Source of the DNA: CAYLLD01 sp964425135
GTDB taxonomy: Bacteria > Pseudomonadota > Alphaproteobacteria > Rhodobacterales > Rhodobacteraceae
Assembly: GCA_964425135.1 (NCBI GenBank)
Contig: CAYRKW010000049.1
Location: forward strand, 1 to 23,455
Direction: 5' to 3'
Length of the DNA: 23,455 bases
Shown: positions 8,129 through 16,095 of the stretch, piece by piece
Layout: every line of letters starts with the position of its first letter
Position numbering within the stretch: position 1 is the stretch's first letter
Position numbers and translations under genes: made by a program
The notes under the pieces: model-generated
The model's input: only the letters and a program-made list of their open reading frames with translations
Database searches by the model: none
What the model was told of the DNA's origin: nothing

Positions 8129-8161
8129 AGCGGAGGTGGCCCGAAATGCGGAGATGACTTC

Positions 8162-9595
8162 ATGCAAATGCCAGACCCAGATGCGCTCGTTTTATCGCGC
8201 AAGGCCGAGATTGTTGCGCGGTTGCAGGCGGTTTTGCCTGAAGGTTCGGTGATCCATGAGGACGCGGAAACGCGTGCCTATGAGTGCGATGCGTTGACGG
8301 CCTATCGCTGCCCGCCGATGGCCGCTGTTTTGCCGACCAGCACGGATGAAGTGGCGGCGGTTTTGCGGATTTGTCATGAGATGGATGTGCCTGTGGTCCC
8401 GCGCGGGTCGGGCACCTCGCTGGCGGGCGGGGCGCTGCCGACAGCCGATTGCGTGATTGTCGGCGTGGCGCGTCTTAATGATGTGTTGGAGACCGATTAT
8501 GACAACCGTTTTATCCGCGTGCAATCGGGGCGCACCAATCTGAGCGTCACGGGCGCTGTGGAGGAAGACGGGTTTTTCTATGCGCCTGATCCGTCGTCGC
8601 AGCTTGCTTGCGCGATTGCGGGCAATATTGCGATGAATTCGGGCGGGGCGCATTGTTTGAAATATGGGGTGACGACGAACAATCTTCTTGGCGTAACCAT
8701 GGTGATGATGGACGGGTCAGTGATTGAGATCGGTGGGCCTTATCTGGATGCGGGCGGCTATGATCTGCTCGGTGTTATTTGCGGGTCGGAAGGACAGCTT
8801 GGGATTGTGACTGAGGCAGTGCTGAAAATCCTGCCAAAGCCCGAAGGCGCGCGGCCTATTCTGATGGGGTTTGACGAGAACGAGGTCGCGGGCGCTTGTG
8901 TGAGCGATATCATCAAAGCCGGTGTTTTGCCGGTTGCGATCGAGTTCATGGACCGCCCCTGCATTCAGGCGACGGAGGCGTTTGCAGGCGCCGGTTATCC
9001 AGATGTTGAAGCGCTTTTGATCGTGGAGGTCGAAGGATCAGACGCGGAGATTGACAGTCAGCTTGCCAAGATCGCTCAGATTGCGCGACGACATAATCCG
9101 GTTGAGTTGCGCGAGAGCAAATCGGCGGAGGAAAGCGCGAAGATCTGGGCCGGGCGTAAGGCGGCGTTCGGGGCGATGGGGCAGATCAACGACTACATGT
9201 GCCTTGATGGGACGATCCCTGTGAGTGAGCTGCCGCGGGTGTTGCGACGCATTTCTCAGATGTCGGGCGAATATGGGCTGGATGTCGCGAATGTCTTCCA
9301 TGCCGGTGATGGGAATATGCACCCGCTCATTCTTTTTGATGCCAACAAGGATGGTGATCTGGAGAAATGCGAGGCGCTGGGTGCGGATATCCTGCGCCTG
9401 TGCGTAGAGGTTGGAGGCTGCCTGACCGGGGAGCATGGTGTTGGTGTGGAAAAACGTGATCTGATGGGGGATCAATATACGGATGCGGATATGGAAGCGC
9501 AGTTGCGGGTGAAGGATGTGTTTGATCCCAAATGGTTGTTGAATTCCGCCAAGGTCTTCCCGCTTCATATCACAGCGCACAGGCGCGCTGCGTGA
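8162..9595 (+). CDS. glcD: glycolate oxidase FAD subunit GlcD
   Basis: GlcD is the catalytic FAD subunit of membrane-associated glycolate (or D-lactate-like) oxidase, which makes glyoxylate. The 477 residues carry the PCMH-type FAD-binding blocks VPVVPRGSGTSLAGGA, FFYAPDPSSQLACAIAGNIAMNSGGAHCLKYG and DLLGVICGSEGQLGIVTEA. The FAD-oxidase C-terminal domain has FHAGDGNMHPLILFD and GGCLTGEHGVGVEKRDLM. Length and order match GlcD/LldD-type FAD subunits. The ATG at 8162 has GGAG (8150-8153) eight bases before it. It is first in the operon glcD-glcE-(ORF)-glcF. Confidence 0.96.
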   Translation: MQMPDPDALVLSRKAEIVARLQAVLPEGSVIHEDAETRAYECDALTAYRCPPMAAVLPTSTDEVAAVLRICHEMDVPVVPRGSGTSLAGGALPTADCVIVGVARLNDVLETDYDNRFIRVQSGRTNLSVTGAVEEDGFFYAPDPSSQLACAIAGNIAMNSGGAHCLKYGVTTNNLLGVTMVMMDGSVIEIGGPYLDAGGYDLLGVICGSEGQLGIVTEAVLKILPKPEGARPILMGFDENEVAGACVSDIIKAGVLPVAIEFMDRPCIQATEAFAGAGYPDVEALLIVEVEGSDAEIDSQLAKIAQIARRHNPVELRESKSAEESAKIWAGRKAAFGAMGQINDYMCLDGTIPVSELPRVLRRISQMSGEYGLDVANVFHAGDGNMHPLILFDANKDGDLEKCEALGADILRLCVEVGGCLTGEHGVGVEKRDLMGDQYTDADMEAQLRVKDVFDPKWLLNSAKVFPLHITAHRRAA

Positions 9596-9608
9596 GGGCG
9601 CGGATCGT

Positions 9609-9637
9609 AAGAGGTCCCGGATCAGGTCCGGGACGGG
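9609..9637. repeat. dispersed palindromic repeat, copy 1 (glcD-glcE gap)
   Basis: GTCCCGGA (9614-9621) and TCCGGGAC (9627-9634) form a perfect 8-bp stem around the loop TCAGG. The 17-base core CCCGGATCAGGTCCGGG is identical to the copy inside nrdJ, and the match extends over 29 bases (9609-9637) with only four differences, all compensatory within the stem. It fills most of the 52-base glcD-glcE gap. Its right arm supplies the only purine-rich stretch before the glcE start. Confidence 0.88.
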
Positions 9638-9647
9638 TTTTGCTGCG

Positions 9648-10757
9648 ATGCTGATCCCCACGACCGAAGCTGAGCTGTCGCAAGCTGTGCGCGATGCGGG
9701 GGCGGTGCGTGTGATCGGCGGTGGCACGCGCGGCTATGCGGATCGGACGGCGGCCAATGAAATTTTGTCGACGCGGGGTTTGTCTGGCATATCGCTCTAC
9801 GAGCCGGGCGCGCTGACGCTGGTGGCGGCGTCAGGTACGCCGCTTAACGACATTGAGGCGGCGCTGGAGGCCGAAGGTCAGATGCTGGCGTTTGAACCAA
9901 TGGATCACCGCGCGCTTTTGGGCACTGACGGCGCGCCGACCATTGGTGGGGTTGCGGCGGCGAATATCTCCGGCCCGCGCCGTATTCAGGCCGGTGCGGC
10001 GCGCGATGCGATGCTGGGCGTGCGCTTTGTCGATGGGCGCGGCGACATTATCAAGAACGGCGGGCGGGTGATGAAGAACGTCACCGGTTATGATCTGGTG
10101 AAGCTCATGGCGGGCTCATTTGGCACACTTGGCGTTATGTCGGAGGTTTCGCTGAAAGTCCTGCCCAAGCCGGAAGCGGCTGCGGTCTGTCTGATCGAGG
10201 GTTTGAGCGATGAAGCGGCGGTACGGGCGATGGCGGCAGCGCTCGGGTCGCCCTACGATGTGACGGGTGCGGCGCATTTGCGCACAGGTCTGGACGGCGC
10301 GCCGGTGACGATGATCCGCGTGGAAGGATTCGCGGATATGGTCGCGTATCGGAGTGGTAAGCTGAGAGAGATGCTGAGCGCTTTTGGTGATGTGGCAGCG
10401 GAGCTTGATCCTGAGCGCATCAAGGCCGGATGGGCATATGTCCGCGATGTGGTGGGTTTTGCGGATCAGCCGGGCGATGTCTGGCGCGTGTCGGTCAAGC
10501 CGTCGGATGGACCGAAGGTCGTTGAGGCGGTTGCCCCGCTTGATGCGGTCTATGATTGGGGTGGTGGTCTGGTCTGGATGCGCGTTGCAAATGGTGCGGA
10601 TGTTCATGCTGCGGTGCGCGGGTTCACGGGGCACGCAACGCGGGTGCGCGGCGGTGCGTCTTTCTCGCCGCAAGCGGCGGGTGTGGCTGCGCTGTCGCGG
10701 GGGCTGAAGGCGCAGTTTGACCCGATGGGTAAGCTCAATCCGGGGGTGATGATATGA
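9648..10757 (+). CDS. glcE: glycolate oxidase FAD-binding subunit GlcE
   Basis: A 369-residue paralogue of the GlcD FAD-binding domain. Visible blocks are VRVIGGGTRGYADR, DHRALLGTDGAPTIGGVAAANISGPRRIQAGAARDAMLGVRFVDGRG, GGRVMKNVTGYDLVKLMAGSFGTLGVMSEVSLKVLPKPE, and a C-terminal FDPMGKLNPGVMI. GlcE is required together with GlcD and GlcF for activity. The length is near the family norm and the frame is intact. No clear Shine-Dalgarno precedes the ATG; the GGGACGGG of the repeat element lies 11 or more bases upstream. Its stop forms ATGA with a downstream ATG at 10754, a junction that would normally lead straight into the next subunit gene. Confidence 0.95.
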   Translation: MLIPTTEAELSQAVRDAGAVRVIGGGTRGYADRTAANEILSTRGLSGISLYEPGALTLVAASGTPLNDIEAALEAEGQMLAFEPMDHRALLGTDGAPTIGGVAAANISGPRRIQAGAARDAMLGVRFVDGRGDIIKNGGRVMKNVTGYDLVKLMAGSFGTLGVMSEVSLKVLPKPEAAAVCLIEGLSDEAAVRAMAAALGSPYDVTGAAHLRTGLDGAPVTMIRVEGFADMVAYRSGKLREMLSAFGDVAAELDPERIKAGWAYVRDVVGFADQPGDVWRVSVKPSDGPKVVEAVAPLDAVYDWGGGLVWMRVANGADVHAAVRGFTGHATRVRGGASFSPQAAGVAALSRGLKAQFDPMGKLNPGVMI

Positions 10758-10936
10758 GGGACGTTGCGGCCCCTGTTGGACAGATAGCTGCGTGCCTGAA
10801 CACAGTTTTTCTCTGGTTGTCACGAGATGCGGCACAGACGACGCATCCGGGCCCGCAGAAGCGAAAAATATATGCCTGCCCCGATGAGCGCACCCCTCTA
10901 TTCATCGCGCATACACCGTCGGAAATTCTCGATTGA
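10754..10936 (+). CDS. possible 60-residue ORF overlapping the glcE stop
   Basis: This short frame begins with an ATG that overlaps the glcE stop as ATGA, a classical coupling signal, which is the only support. The translated product (starts MRDVAAPVGQ, ends HTPSEILD) has no recognised domain, signal or membrane helix. It may be a real small protein or chance at the edge of inserted or decayed DNA between glcE and glcF. The 91 bases after it, up to 11027, hold nothing I recognise. Confidence 0.22.
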   Translation: MRDVAAPVGQIAACLNTVFLWLSRDAAQTTHPGPQKRKIYACPDERTPLFIAHTPSEILD

Positions 10937-11027
10937 GCGCAAGACGTCATCTTTGCCCTGCCCTGTCCTGCTCCGATGCGCGGCGGGGACGTTTGGACGT
11001 TAGCGGTCCTATCGGCAGTTCGGGACA

Positions 11028-11414
11028 ATGATCGAGATGGCAATCCCAACGGCCCTACTGCTCGGCGGTGTCTGGATTGCGGGGTCCTTGCGCTCCAACT
11101 GGTTTTGGGCAGTGTTTGGGGCGCTGATTGTGCTTTTGCCTGCACTCTTTGCCTACACTCTGTTGATTACGCCGGACGCATCTGATCCGACCGAGATGTC
11201 CTTTGAGGCGAGATCGTTCGGATTTCTTTCCCTTCTGGTCATGAGTGCCAGCACCGGATTGGGGGCGTGGATCCGGCGCAAAACGCTGGACGCACCTAAA
11301 CCACATCCGACGCTTAAACTTGTGGCCTGCACGGTAAGCGGGTTATTCGCGGCCGTGATTGCAATCGCAATCGTATTTATCGCTATCGCTACAGCAAGAG
11401 AGCTGCTCAATTGA
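11028..11414 (+). CDS. small hypothetical membrane protein within the glc operon
   Basis: The 128-residue product has four hydrophobic segments, at about residues 5-20, 24-46, 64-82 and 97-124, and a basic stretch (IRRKTLDAPKPHPTLK) between the third and fourth. It looks like a real inner-membrane protein rather than a shadow frame. I do not recognise a family. The start is unsure: the ATGs at 11028 and 11037 both lack a good ribosome-binding site. It lies on the operon strand between glcE and glcF, ends 30 bases before glcF, and is expected to be co-transcribed. A transport or membrane-anchor role for glycolate oxidation is possible, but nothing in the sequence proves it. Confidence 0.6.
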   Translation: MIEMAIPTALLLGGVWIAGSLRSNWFWAVFGALIVLLPALFAYTLLITPDASDPTEMSFEARSFGFLSLLVMSASTGLGAWIRRKTLDAPKPHPTLKLVACTVSGLFAAVIAIAIVFIAIATARELLN

Positions 11415-11444
11415 GCCGGAAACGCGCCTAAAAAGAGAGACGTC

Positions 11445-12722
11445 ATGCAAACAAGCTTCACGCCTGAGCAACTGAAAGACCCTGCGACCGCGCGTTCAAA
11501 CGAGGTGCTGCGCACTTGCGTGCATTGCGGGTTTTGCACGGCGACCTGTCCGACCTATCAGGTGCTGGGTGATGAGCTGGATAGCCCGCGCGGGCGGATT
11601 TATTTGATTAAGGATATGCTGGAGAATGACCGGCCTGCGGACGACAAGACGGTCAAGCATATCGACCGCTGCCTGTCTTGCCTTGCCTGCATGAGCACCT
11701 GTCCATCGGGTGTGCATTATATGCATCTGGTGGACCATGCGCGGGCGCATATTGAGCAGACCTACACAAGGCCCTGGCATGATCGCGGCTTGCGCTGGGT
11801 GTTGTCGAAAGTGCTACCCTATCCGGGTCGGTTCCGCTGGGCGCTGGCGGGGGCGATGCTGGGGCGACCGTTTGCGCGGTTTATGCCGGCGCGGCTGCGC
11901 GCGATGATGGAGCTGGCTCCGAAACAGGTTCCGCCGGTGAGTTGGATGGATGATCCGCAAGTATTTCCAGCGCAAGTCGAGCGCAAGATGCGGGTGGCGC
12001 TGATGACCGGATGCGCCCAGCGCGCGCTTGATACGGACATCAACACCGCGACGATCCGGCTGCTGACGCGGCATGGTGCGGAGGTCGTGATTGCGGATGG
12101 CATGGGCTGTTGCGGCGCGCTGGTGCATCACATGGGGCGCGAGGATGAGAGCCATGCTGCGGCGAAAGCAAATATCGCCGCGTGGACGCGCGCGGGCAAG
12201 CTGGATGCGATTGTCATCAACACCTCCGGCTGCGGGACAACTGTGAAGGACTACGGGCATATGCTGCGCAATGATCCGATGGCCGAAGATGCGGCGGAGA
12301 TATCGGGGCTGGCTCGGGACGTGTCCGAGGTGTTGGTCGCGCTTGGCGTGCAGGCGGAAGGTGCGCGGGGTCTGAAAGTGGCCTATCACGCGGCCTGCTC
12401 GTTGCAACACGGGCAGCAGATCAAGAGCCATCCCAAAACGCTTTTGAAAGCGGCGGGGTTTGACGTGGTGGAGCCGAAAGACCCGCATTTGTGCTGTGGC
12501 TCTGCTGGCACCTATAACATCATGCAGCCGGAGATTTCAGGTGAATTAAAGAAGCGCAAGGTCGAGACGCTGGAAGCGGTTGAACCGGATGTGATTGCAG
12601 CGGGCAATATCGGGTGCATGATGCAGATCGGGTCGGCCTCTGACGTGCCGATTGTGCATACGGTTGAACTGCTTGATTGGGCGACCGGCGGGCCGAAGCC
12701 TGCGAAGCTTCAGGCAAAATAA
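11445..12722 (+). CDS. glcF: glycolate oxidase iron-sulfur subunit GlcF
   Basis: GlcF passes electrons from the GlcD/GlcE flavins towards the quinone pool. The 425 residues contain two ferredoxin-type 4Fe-4S motifs, CVHCGFCTATCPTY (about 26-39) and CLSCLACMSTCPSG (about 76-89). Two CCG (cysteine-rich) domains follow, seen as GCCGALVHH and, near the C-terminus, CCGSAGTYN, with further Cys in YHAACSLQHGQ. A purine-rich AGAGAGACGTC precedes the ATG. It completes the glcDEF set, although an insertion of about 690 bases separates it from glcE. Confidence 0.96.
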   Translation: MQTSFTPEQLKDPATARSNEVLRTCVHCGFCTATCPTYQVLGDELDSPRGRIYLIKDMLENDRPADDKTVKHIDRCLSCLACMSTCPSGVHYMHLVDHARAHIEQTYTRPWHDRGLRWVLSKVLPYPGRFRWALAGAMLGRPFARFMPARLRAMMELAPKQVPPVSWMDDPQVFPAQVERKMRVALMTGCAQRALDTDINTATIRLLTRHGAEVVIADGMGCCGALVHHMGREDESHAAAKANIAAWTRAGKLDAIVINTSGCGTTVKDYGHMLRNDPMAEDAAEISGLARDVSEVLVALGVQAEGARGLKVAYHAACSLQHGQQIKSHPKTLLKAAGFDVVEPKDPHLCCGSAGTYNIMQPEISGELKKRKVETLEAVEPDVIAAGNIGCMMQIGSASDVPIVHTVELLDWATGGPKPAKLQAK

Positions 12723-12778
12723 CCTGAACGTCGTTCACATTTAACCCGTTCGGGTGATATCCAAGGCAGAATTTTTAG

Positions 12779-12803
12779 TTAGGTTACGGTCATGCTAACC
12801 TAA
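12779..12803. promoter_or_regulatory. inverted repeat upstream of the cyclase gene
   Basis: TTAGGTTA (12779-12786) and TAACCTAA (12796-12803) are perfect 8-bp arms with a 9-base spacer. The centre lies about 100 bases before the cyclase start and 69 bases after the glcF stop. No T run follows, so an operator is more likely than a terminator. Confidence 0.5.
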
Positions 12804-12804
12804 G

Positions 12805-12837
12805 GTCAGGCAGAGGCGATTCTTATCCTCTCCTGAC
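12805..12837 (+). other. second hairpin between glcF and the cyclase gene
   Basis: GTCAGG (12805-12810) and AGAGG (12812-12816) pair with CCTCT (12827-12831) and CCTGAC (12832-12837), giving an 11-bp stem with one bulged C and a 10-base loop. It directly abuts the inverted repeat at 12779-12803. It may structure the cyclase leader or protect the glc transcript end; it lacks the T run of an intrinsic terminator. Confidence 0.45.
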
Positions 12838-12892
12838 AATGGGTTTCAGATAAAGTGAATATTTTGCCCGATCAGGGGGGGCAGATAATTGC

Positions 12893-15800
12893 ATGGCTGA
12901 TCCGATAACAGCATTTTTGGGCAAGCAAGGCCTGCAGGAGTATGAAAACGCGTTTCGTGAAGCGCGGATTGATACTGATGTGCTTGCCGAACTGACGTCC
13001 GAGGATCTGGCAGGGATCGGCATTCCGCTGGGCGACCGCAAGCGCATCCTGAAAGCCGCAGCCGACTTGCAGAGCACGACATCGGTACTGGAGCGGCGTC
13101 TGATATCGGTGCTGTTTGTCGATCTGGTCGGCTCGGTCAATATCTCAACGCAATATGATCTGGAGGACTACCGCGAGATCGTTGCCGGGTATCAGGCGGC
13201 GTGCAGTCAGATCATCACACGGCACGGGGGTAAGGTTGCGCGGAAATTTGGTGACGGCATTCTAGCCTATTTCGGGTTTCCCGTTTGCCGCGAAAGCGAC
13301 ACGGTCCGCTCGGCGCGGGCGGCGCTTGATATTGTCGCACAGGTGCCGCTTTTGAAAGTCCCCGGCGGGCGTGTTTTGCAGGCGCGTGCGGGTGTGGCGA
13401 CGGGGCTGACGCTGATTGACGAGAATTTCGGTAATGACGCCGCTGAGAACGGTCAGATTTTCGGGGATGTACCAAATCTGGCCTCGCGCCTGCATCAGAT
13501 GGCAACACCCGATAGCGCGGTGGTTTGCGATCATACGCGCGAGATACTGGGCAATCAGTTCGTTTTTGAGAACCTGGGCCATCACACGCTCAAGGGCTTG
13601 GCAGAGCCTGTGCGGGCGTTTGGGCTGATCCGCCAGATCGAGGATGCCACAAGGTTTCATGCCAAGCGCAAGGGCCGCAGCGAGGTTATGGTCAACCGCG
13701 ATGACGAGCGGGCGTTGATTGGGGAGCGCGCGGCGCAGGCGCGTGGTGGCAGTGGTCAGGCGATCTGGATCGAAGGCACGGCGGGGATCGGTAAGTCGAT
13801 GCTGGTCTGGCATAGCGTTGAGGCGCTCTCGAAGGACGGGTTTGAGGTGCTGCACTGGCAGTGCGATGCGGATCAGCAGAACAGCGCGCTGCATCCGATT
13901 GCGGTGACGCTGGAGCGTGAGATTGAGCGTGTGGTCAGCAGCACCGGCTCGACACGGCAGGATGGTATTCGAAGCTGGTCCACACGTCTGGACCCGCCGA
14001 TCAATGAGGCGGAGCGGATTGTTTCCGACATTCTGATGCGCGCCTCGTCACTGGCGACGACGCAAACGGCTGCGAACTCGGCGGACGTCTGGGGCGAGCG
14101 GTTTGATCTGTTGCTGGCGATGATAGCAAAGATGCAGTCGGACGCGCCTTTGGCCATCGTGCTCGAGGACTCGCATTGGGTCGATCCCACGTCGCGGATT
14201 TTCGTCAATGATCTGGTCTCGCGTCTTGAGGATATGCGGGTTTTGCTGATCTGCACATCGCGCCCGAACGGGGCTTGTATTCTTCCCGCTGCGGCGCATG
14301 TGAGCAAGATCAAACTCACACCGCTCGCGGAGGTTGATGCAAAGGAAATCCTCAACAATCTGCCGGGGATCGGGAAGCTCTCGGATGATGTGAGCGCTTA
14401 TGTTCTGAACAAATGCGACGGTATCCCGCTTTACATCGAAGAGGTAACACGGGCGGTGGTGGAAGACCCGCGCATTATGGCAACGAATGGTGTGCTGGAG
14501 TTGCCAGATGATGTGATGGATTTTGGGGTGAGCGCGCTTCCGACCTCACTGTTGGGCTCGCTTTTGTCACGTCTCGATGCACGGTCCGGGGCGCGTGAGG
14601 TTGTGTCGGTAGCGGCCGCGATTGGCCGGCGCTTTCACATCAAGATGTTGCAGCATCTTATTGAGATACCCGACGATCGGATCAAGGCCATTCTGGATGA
14701 TCTGGTTGAGGCGCAAATTCTCAGCGATATCGGAAAGCAGCCCGGTGAGCGCTATGCGTTTGACCATGAGATGATGCGTGATGCGGCCTATGATATCCTG
14801 CTCAAGGACCTGCGCCGCGATGTTCACAAACAAATCCCGCAAATCGCTCGCAAGCATTTTGACGGCACGGCTGAGGCGCGCCCGGCCAATCTGGCGTTTC
14901 ACCACTACCGTGCGCAAATGTGGGCGGAGGCTTGCGCCTGCTGGCTTGAAGCGGCGCAGGAAATGCAACATTTCTCGGCCCATTCGGAGGCCATCGACTA
15001 TTGCAAACGCGCGCTTGAGGCCAATAGCGCGCGCAGCGAGAACGACCCGCGGCTCGATATCGAGATTGAAATTCGCGAGTTGCTGTTTATCAGCCAGGAA
15101 GCCTCCGAATGGTGGTCCAAGGATATTGCCGAGAACCTGTCGCGCATTCAGACGCTGCGGACTGAGCGCGGTGATGTCGCGGAATTGCTGACGGTTGTAC
15201 ACGGGCTGGCGGGCGATCATCTGTTGGAGGGCCGTCTGGGGCAAGCGCGCGAATTGGCGGAGCACATGCTGACGCTGAACGGGGCGACGACACAGTTTGC
15301 GCAGATTCTGGGCAGTCGTGTGCTTGGGATATGCGATTTTTTCTCCGGCGAAATGGAAGGCGCGAAGGCGTATTTTGAGCGCGCGGCACTCACGGCCAGC
15401 GAGGCCGACCCAGATACGCTGAAGCGGTATTATCACGCGAATGTACCGGTGGTCTGCCGTGTGTTCTGCGATTGGGCGGATGCGTTGACGGGGGATTTGG
15501 AGATATCGTCAGAGCGATTGCGACACTCGGAAGTGTTGGCCTTTGAGCAAAGCGATCCTTTGAGCCAGCTTTATGCGCTGTGCCTGTTGGCTTGCGTCTA
15601 TCACGCGCTGGATGATCCTGAAGCGGTTCGGCGGGTGAGCGAGCCCGTCATTTCGACCGCCAAGGAGATGAAGCAGCCCTATTGGCAAGCCTGGGGGATG
15701 ATCCTTGATGGCTGGGCGCAAGCGCAGATGGGTGCGTTCGCGGAAGGGATTGAGGCGATTGCCAAGGGGATTACCGCTTATAAGAAGACCACGGCCAAAC

Positions 15801-15976
15801 AGTTTATCCCGTACGCGCGCGTTCTGGAATGTCAGGCGCATTTGGCAGCTGGTCGGATGAATGATGCGCACGAGATGCTTGGGCAGATCAAAGGGGCGGC
15901 ATCGGAGCATGAGATGCGGTTCATTGATCCGATGATTGAGGCGCTTGCGGTGCGGGTTGCGCGGGGTGGGATCTAG
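12893..15976 (+). CDS. SAM domain-class III nucleotide cyclase-AAA/TPR signalling protein
   Basis: This 1027-residue protein has an N-terminal sterile alpha motif domain (about 3-60, ending SEDLAGIGIPLGDRKRILKA). A class III adenylate/guanylate cyclase domain follows (about 68-248), with metal-binding Asp77 in LFVDLVGS and Asp121 in FGDGILAYFG, and Asn195 and Arg199 in PNLASRL. Next is an AAA/STAND-type ATPase with a P-loop GTAGIGKS (295-302) and a Walker B-like LAIVLEDSHWVDP (about 419-431). The C-terminal third is helical and TPR-like. This architecture is typical of large soluble bacterial cyclases; it would make cAMP (or cGMP), gated by an unknown signal. The residue three before GDG is Arg rather than the usual purine-selecting Lys. 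GGGGGGG lies about 11 bases before the ATG. Confidence 0.92.
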   Translation: MADPITAFLGKQGLQEYENAFREARIDTDVLAELTSEDLAGIGIPLGDRKRILKAAADLQSTTSVLERRLISVLFVDLVGSVNISTQYDLEDYREIVAGYQAACSQIITRHGGKVARKFGDGILAYFGFPVCRESDTVRSARAALDIVAQVPLLKVPGGRVLQARAGVATGLTLIDENFGNDAAENGQIFGDVPNLASRLHQMATPDSAVVCDHTREILGNQFVFENLGHHTLKGLAEPVRAFGLIRQIEDATRFHAKRKGRSEVMVNRDDERALIGERAAQARGGSGQAIWIEGTAGIGKSMLVWHSVEALSKDGFEVLHWQCDADQQNSALHPIAVTLEREIERVVSSTGSTRQDGIRSWSTRLDPPINEAERIVSDILMRASSLATTQTAANSADVWGERFDLLLAMIAKMQSDAPLAIVLEDSHWVDPTSRIFVNDLVSRLEDMRVLLICTSRPNGACILPAAAHVSKIKLTPLAEVDAKEILNNLPGIGKLSDDVSAYVLNKCDGIPLYIEEVTRAVVEDPRIMATNGVLELPDDVMDFGVSALPTSLLGSLLSRLDARSGAREVVSVAAAIGRRFHIKMLQHLIEIPDDRIKAILDDLVEAQILSDIGKQPGERYAFDHEMMRDAAYDILLKDLRRDVHKQIPQIARKHFDGTAEARPANLAFHHYRAQMWAEACACWLEAAQEMQHFSAHSEAIDYCKRALEANSARSENDPRLDIEIEIRELLFISQEASEWWSKDIAENLSRIQTLRTERGDVAELLTVVHGLAGDHLLEGRLGQARELAEHMLTLNGATTQFAQILGSRVLGICDFFSGEMEGAKAYFERAALTASEADPDTLKRYYHANVPVVCRVFCDWADALTGDLEISSERLRHSEVLAFEQSDPLSQLYALCLLACVYHALDDPEAVRRVSEPVISTAKEMKQPYWQAWGMILDGWAQAQMGAFAEGIEAIAKGITAYKKTTAKQFIPYARVLECQAHLAAGRMNDAHEMLGQIKGAASEHEMRFIDPMIEALAVRVARGGI

Positions 15977-15991
15977 AGGCACTCCCTTTGA

Positions 15992-16019
15992 ACATGCGCA
16001 TGTCCGGCACTGCCGGACA
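15992..16019. other. overlapping palindromes after the cyclase stop
   Basis: ACATGCGCATGT (15992-16003) is a perfect 12-bp palindrome. TGTCCGGCA (16001-16009) and TGCCGGACA (16011-16019) form a perfect 9-bp stem with a single-base loop, likely opening to more bases in RNA. The second stem shares GGACA (16015-16019) with the terminator that follows, so the two cannot form fully at once. Confidence 0.55.
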
Positions 16020-16055
16020 GCCCCCACCCGAGGGTCGGGGGCTGTCCTTATTTCT
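16015..16055 (+). terminator. intrinsic terminator of the cyclase gene
   Basis: GGACAGCCCCC (16015-16025) pairs perfectly with GGGGGCTGTCC (16037-16047). ACCC/GGGT can extend the stem inside the loop. The T-rich TTATTTCTT follows. It separates the cyclase from the convergent lipoprotein gene, which ends at 16096. Confidence 0.85.
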
Positions 16056-16095
16056 TGAGGTTACAAAACGATACGATGAAGCACAGCCAGCGGCT

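Noticed and set aside
10116..10835. 239-codon minus-strand frame opposite glcE
   Set aside because: GlcE blocks are unmistakable on the plus strand. The minus frame is Arg/His/Thr-rich shadow sequence.
12744..12755. ACCCG-TT-CGGGT hairpin as glcF terminator
   Set aside because: The stem is five pairs with a 2-base loop and no T run follows directly, so it is not convincing as an intrinsic terminator.
14567..15436. 289-codon reading frame antisense to the cyclase gene
   Set aside because: It lies wholly opposite a gene with clear domains. Its Arg/Leu/Gln/Ala-rich composition is what a high-GC gene gives in an antisense frame, and there is no ribosome-binding site.
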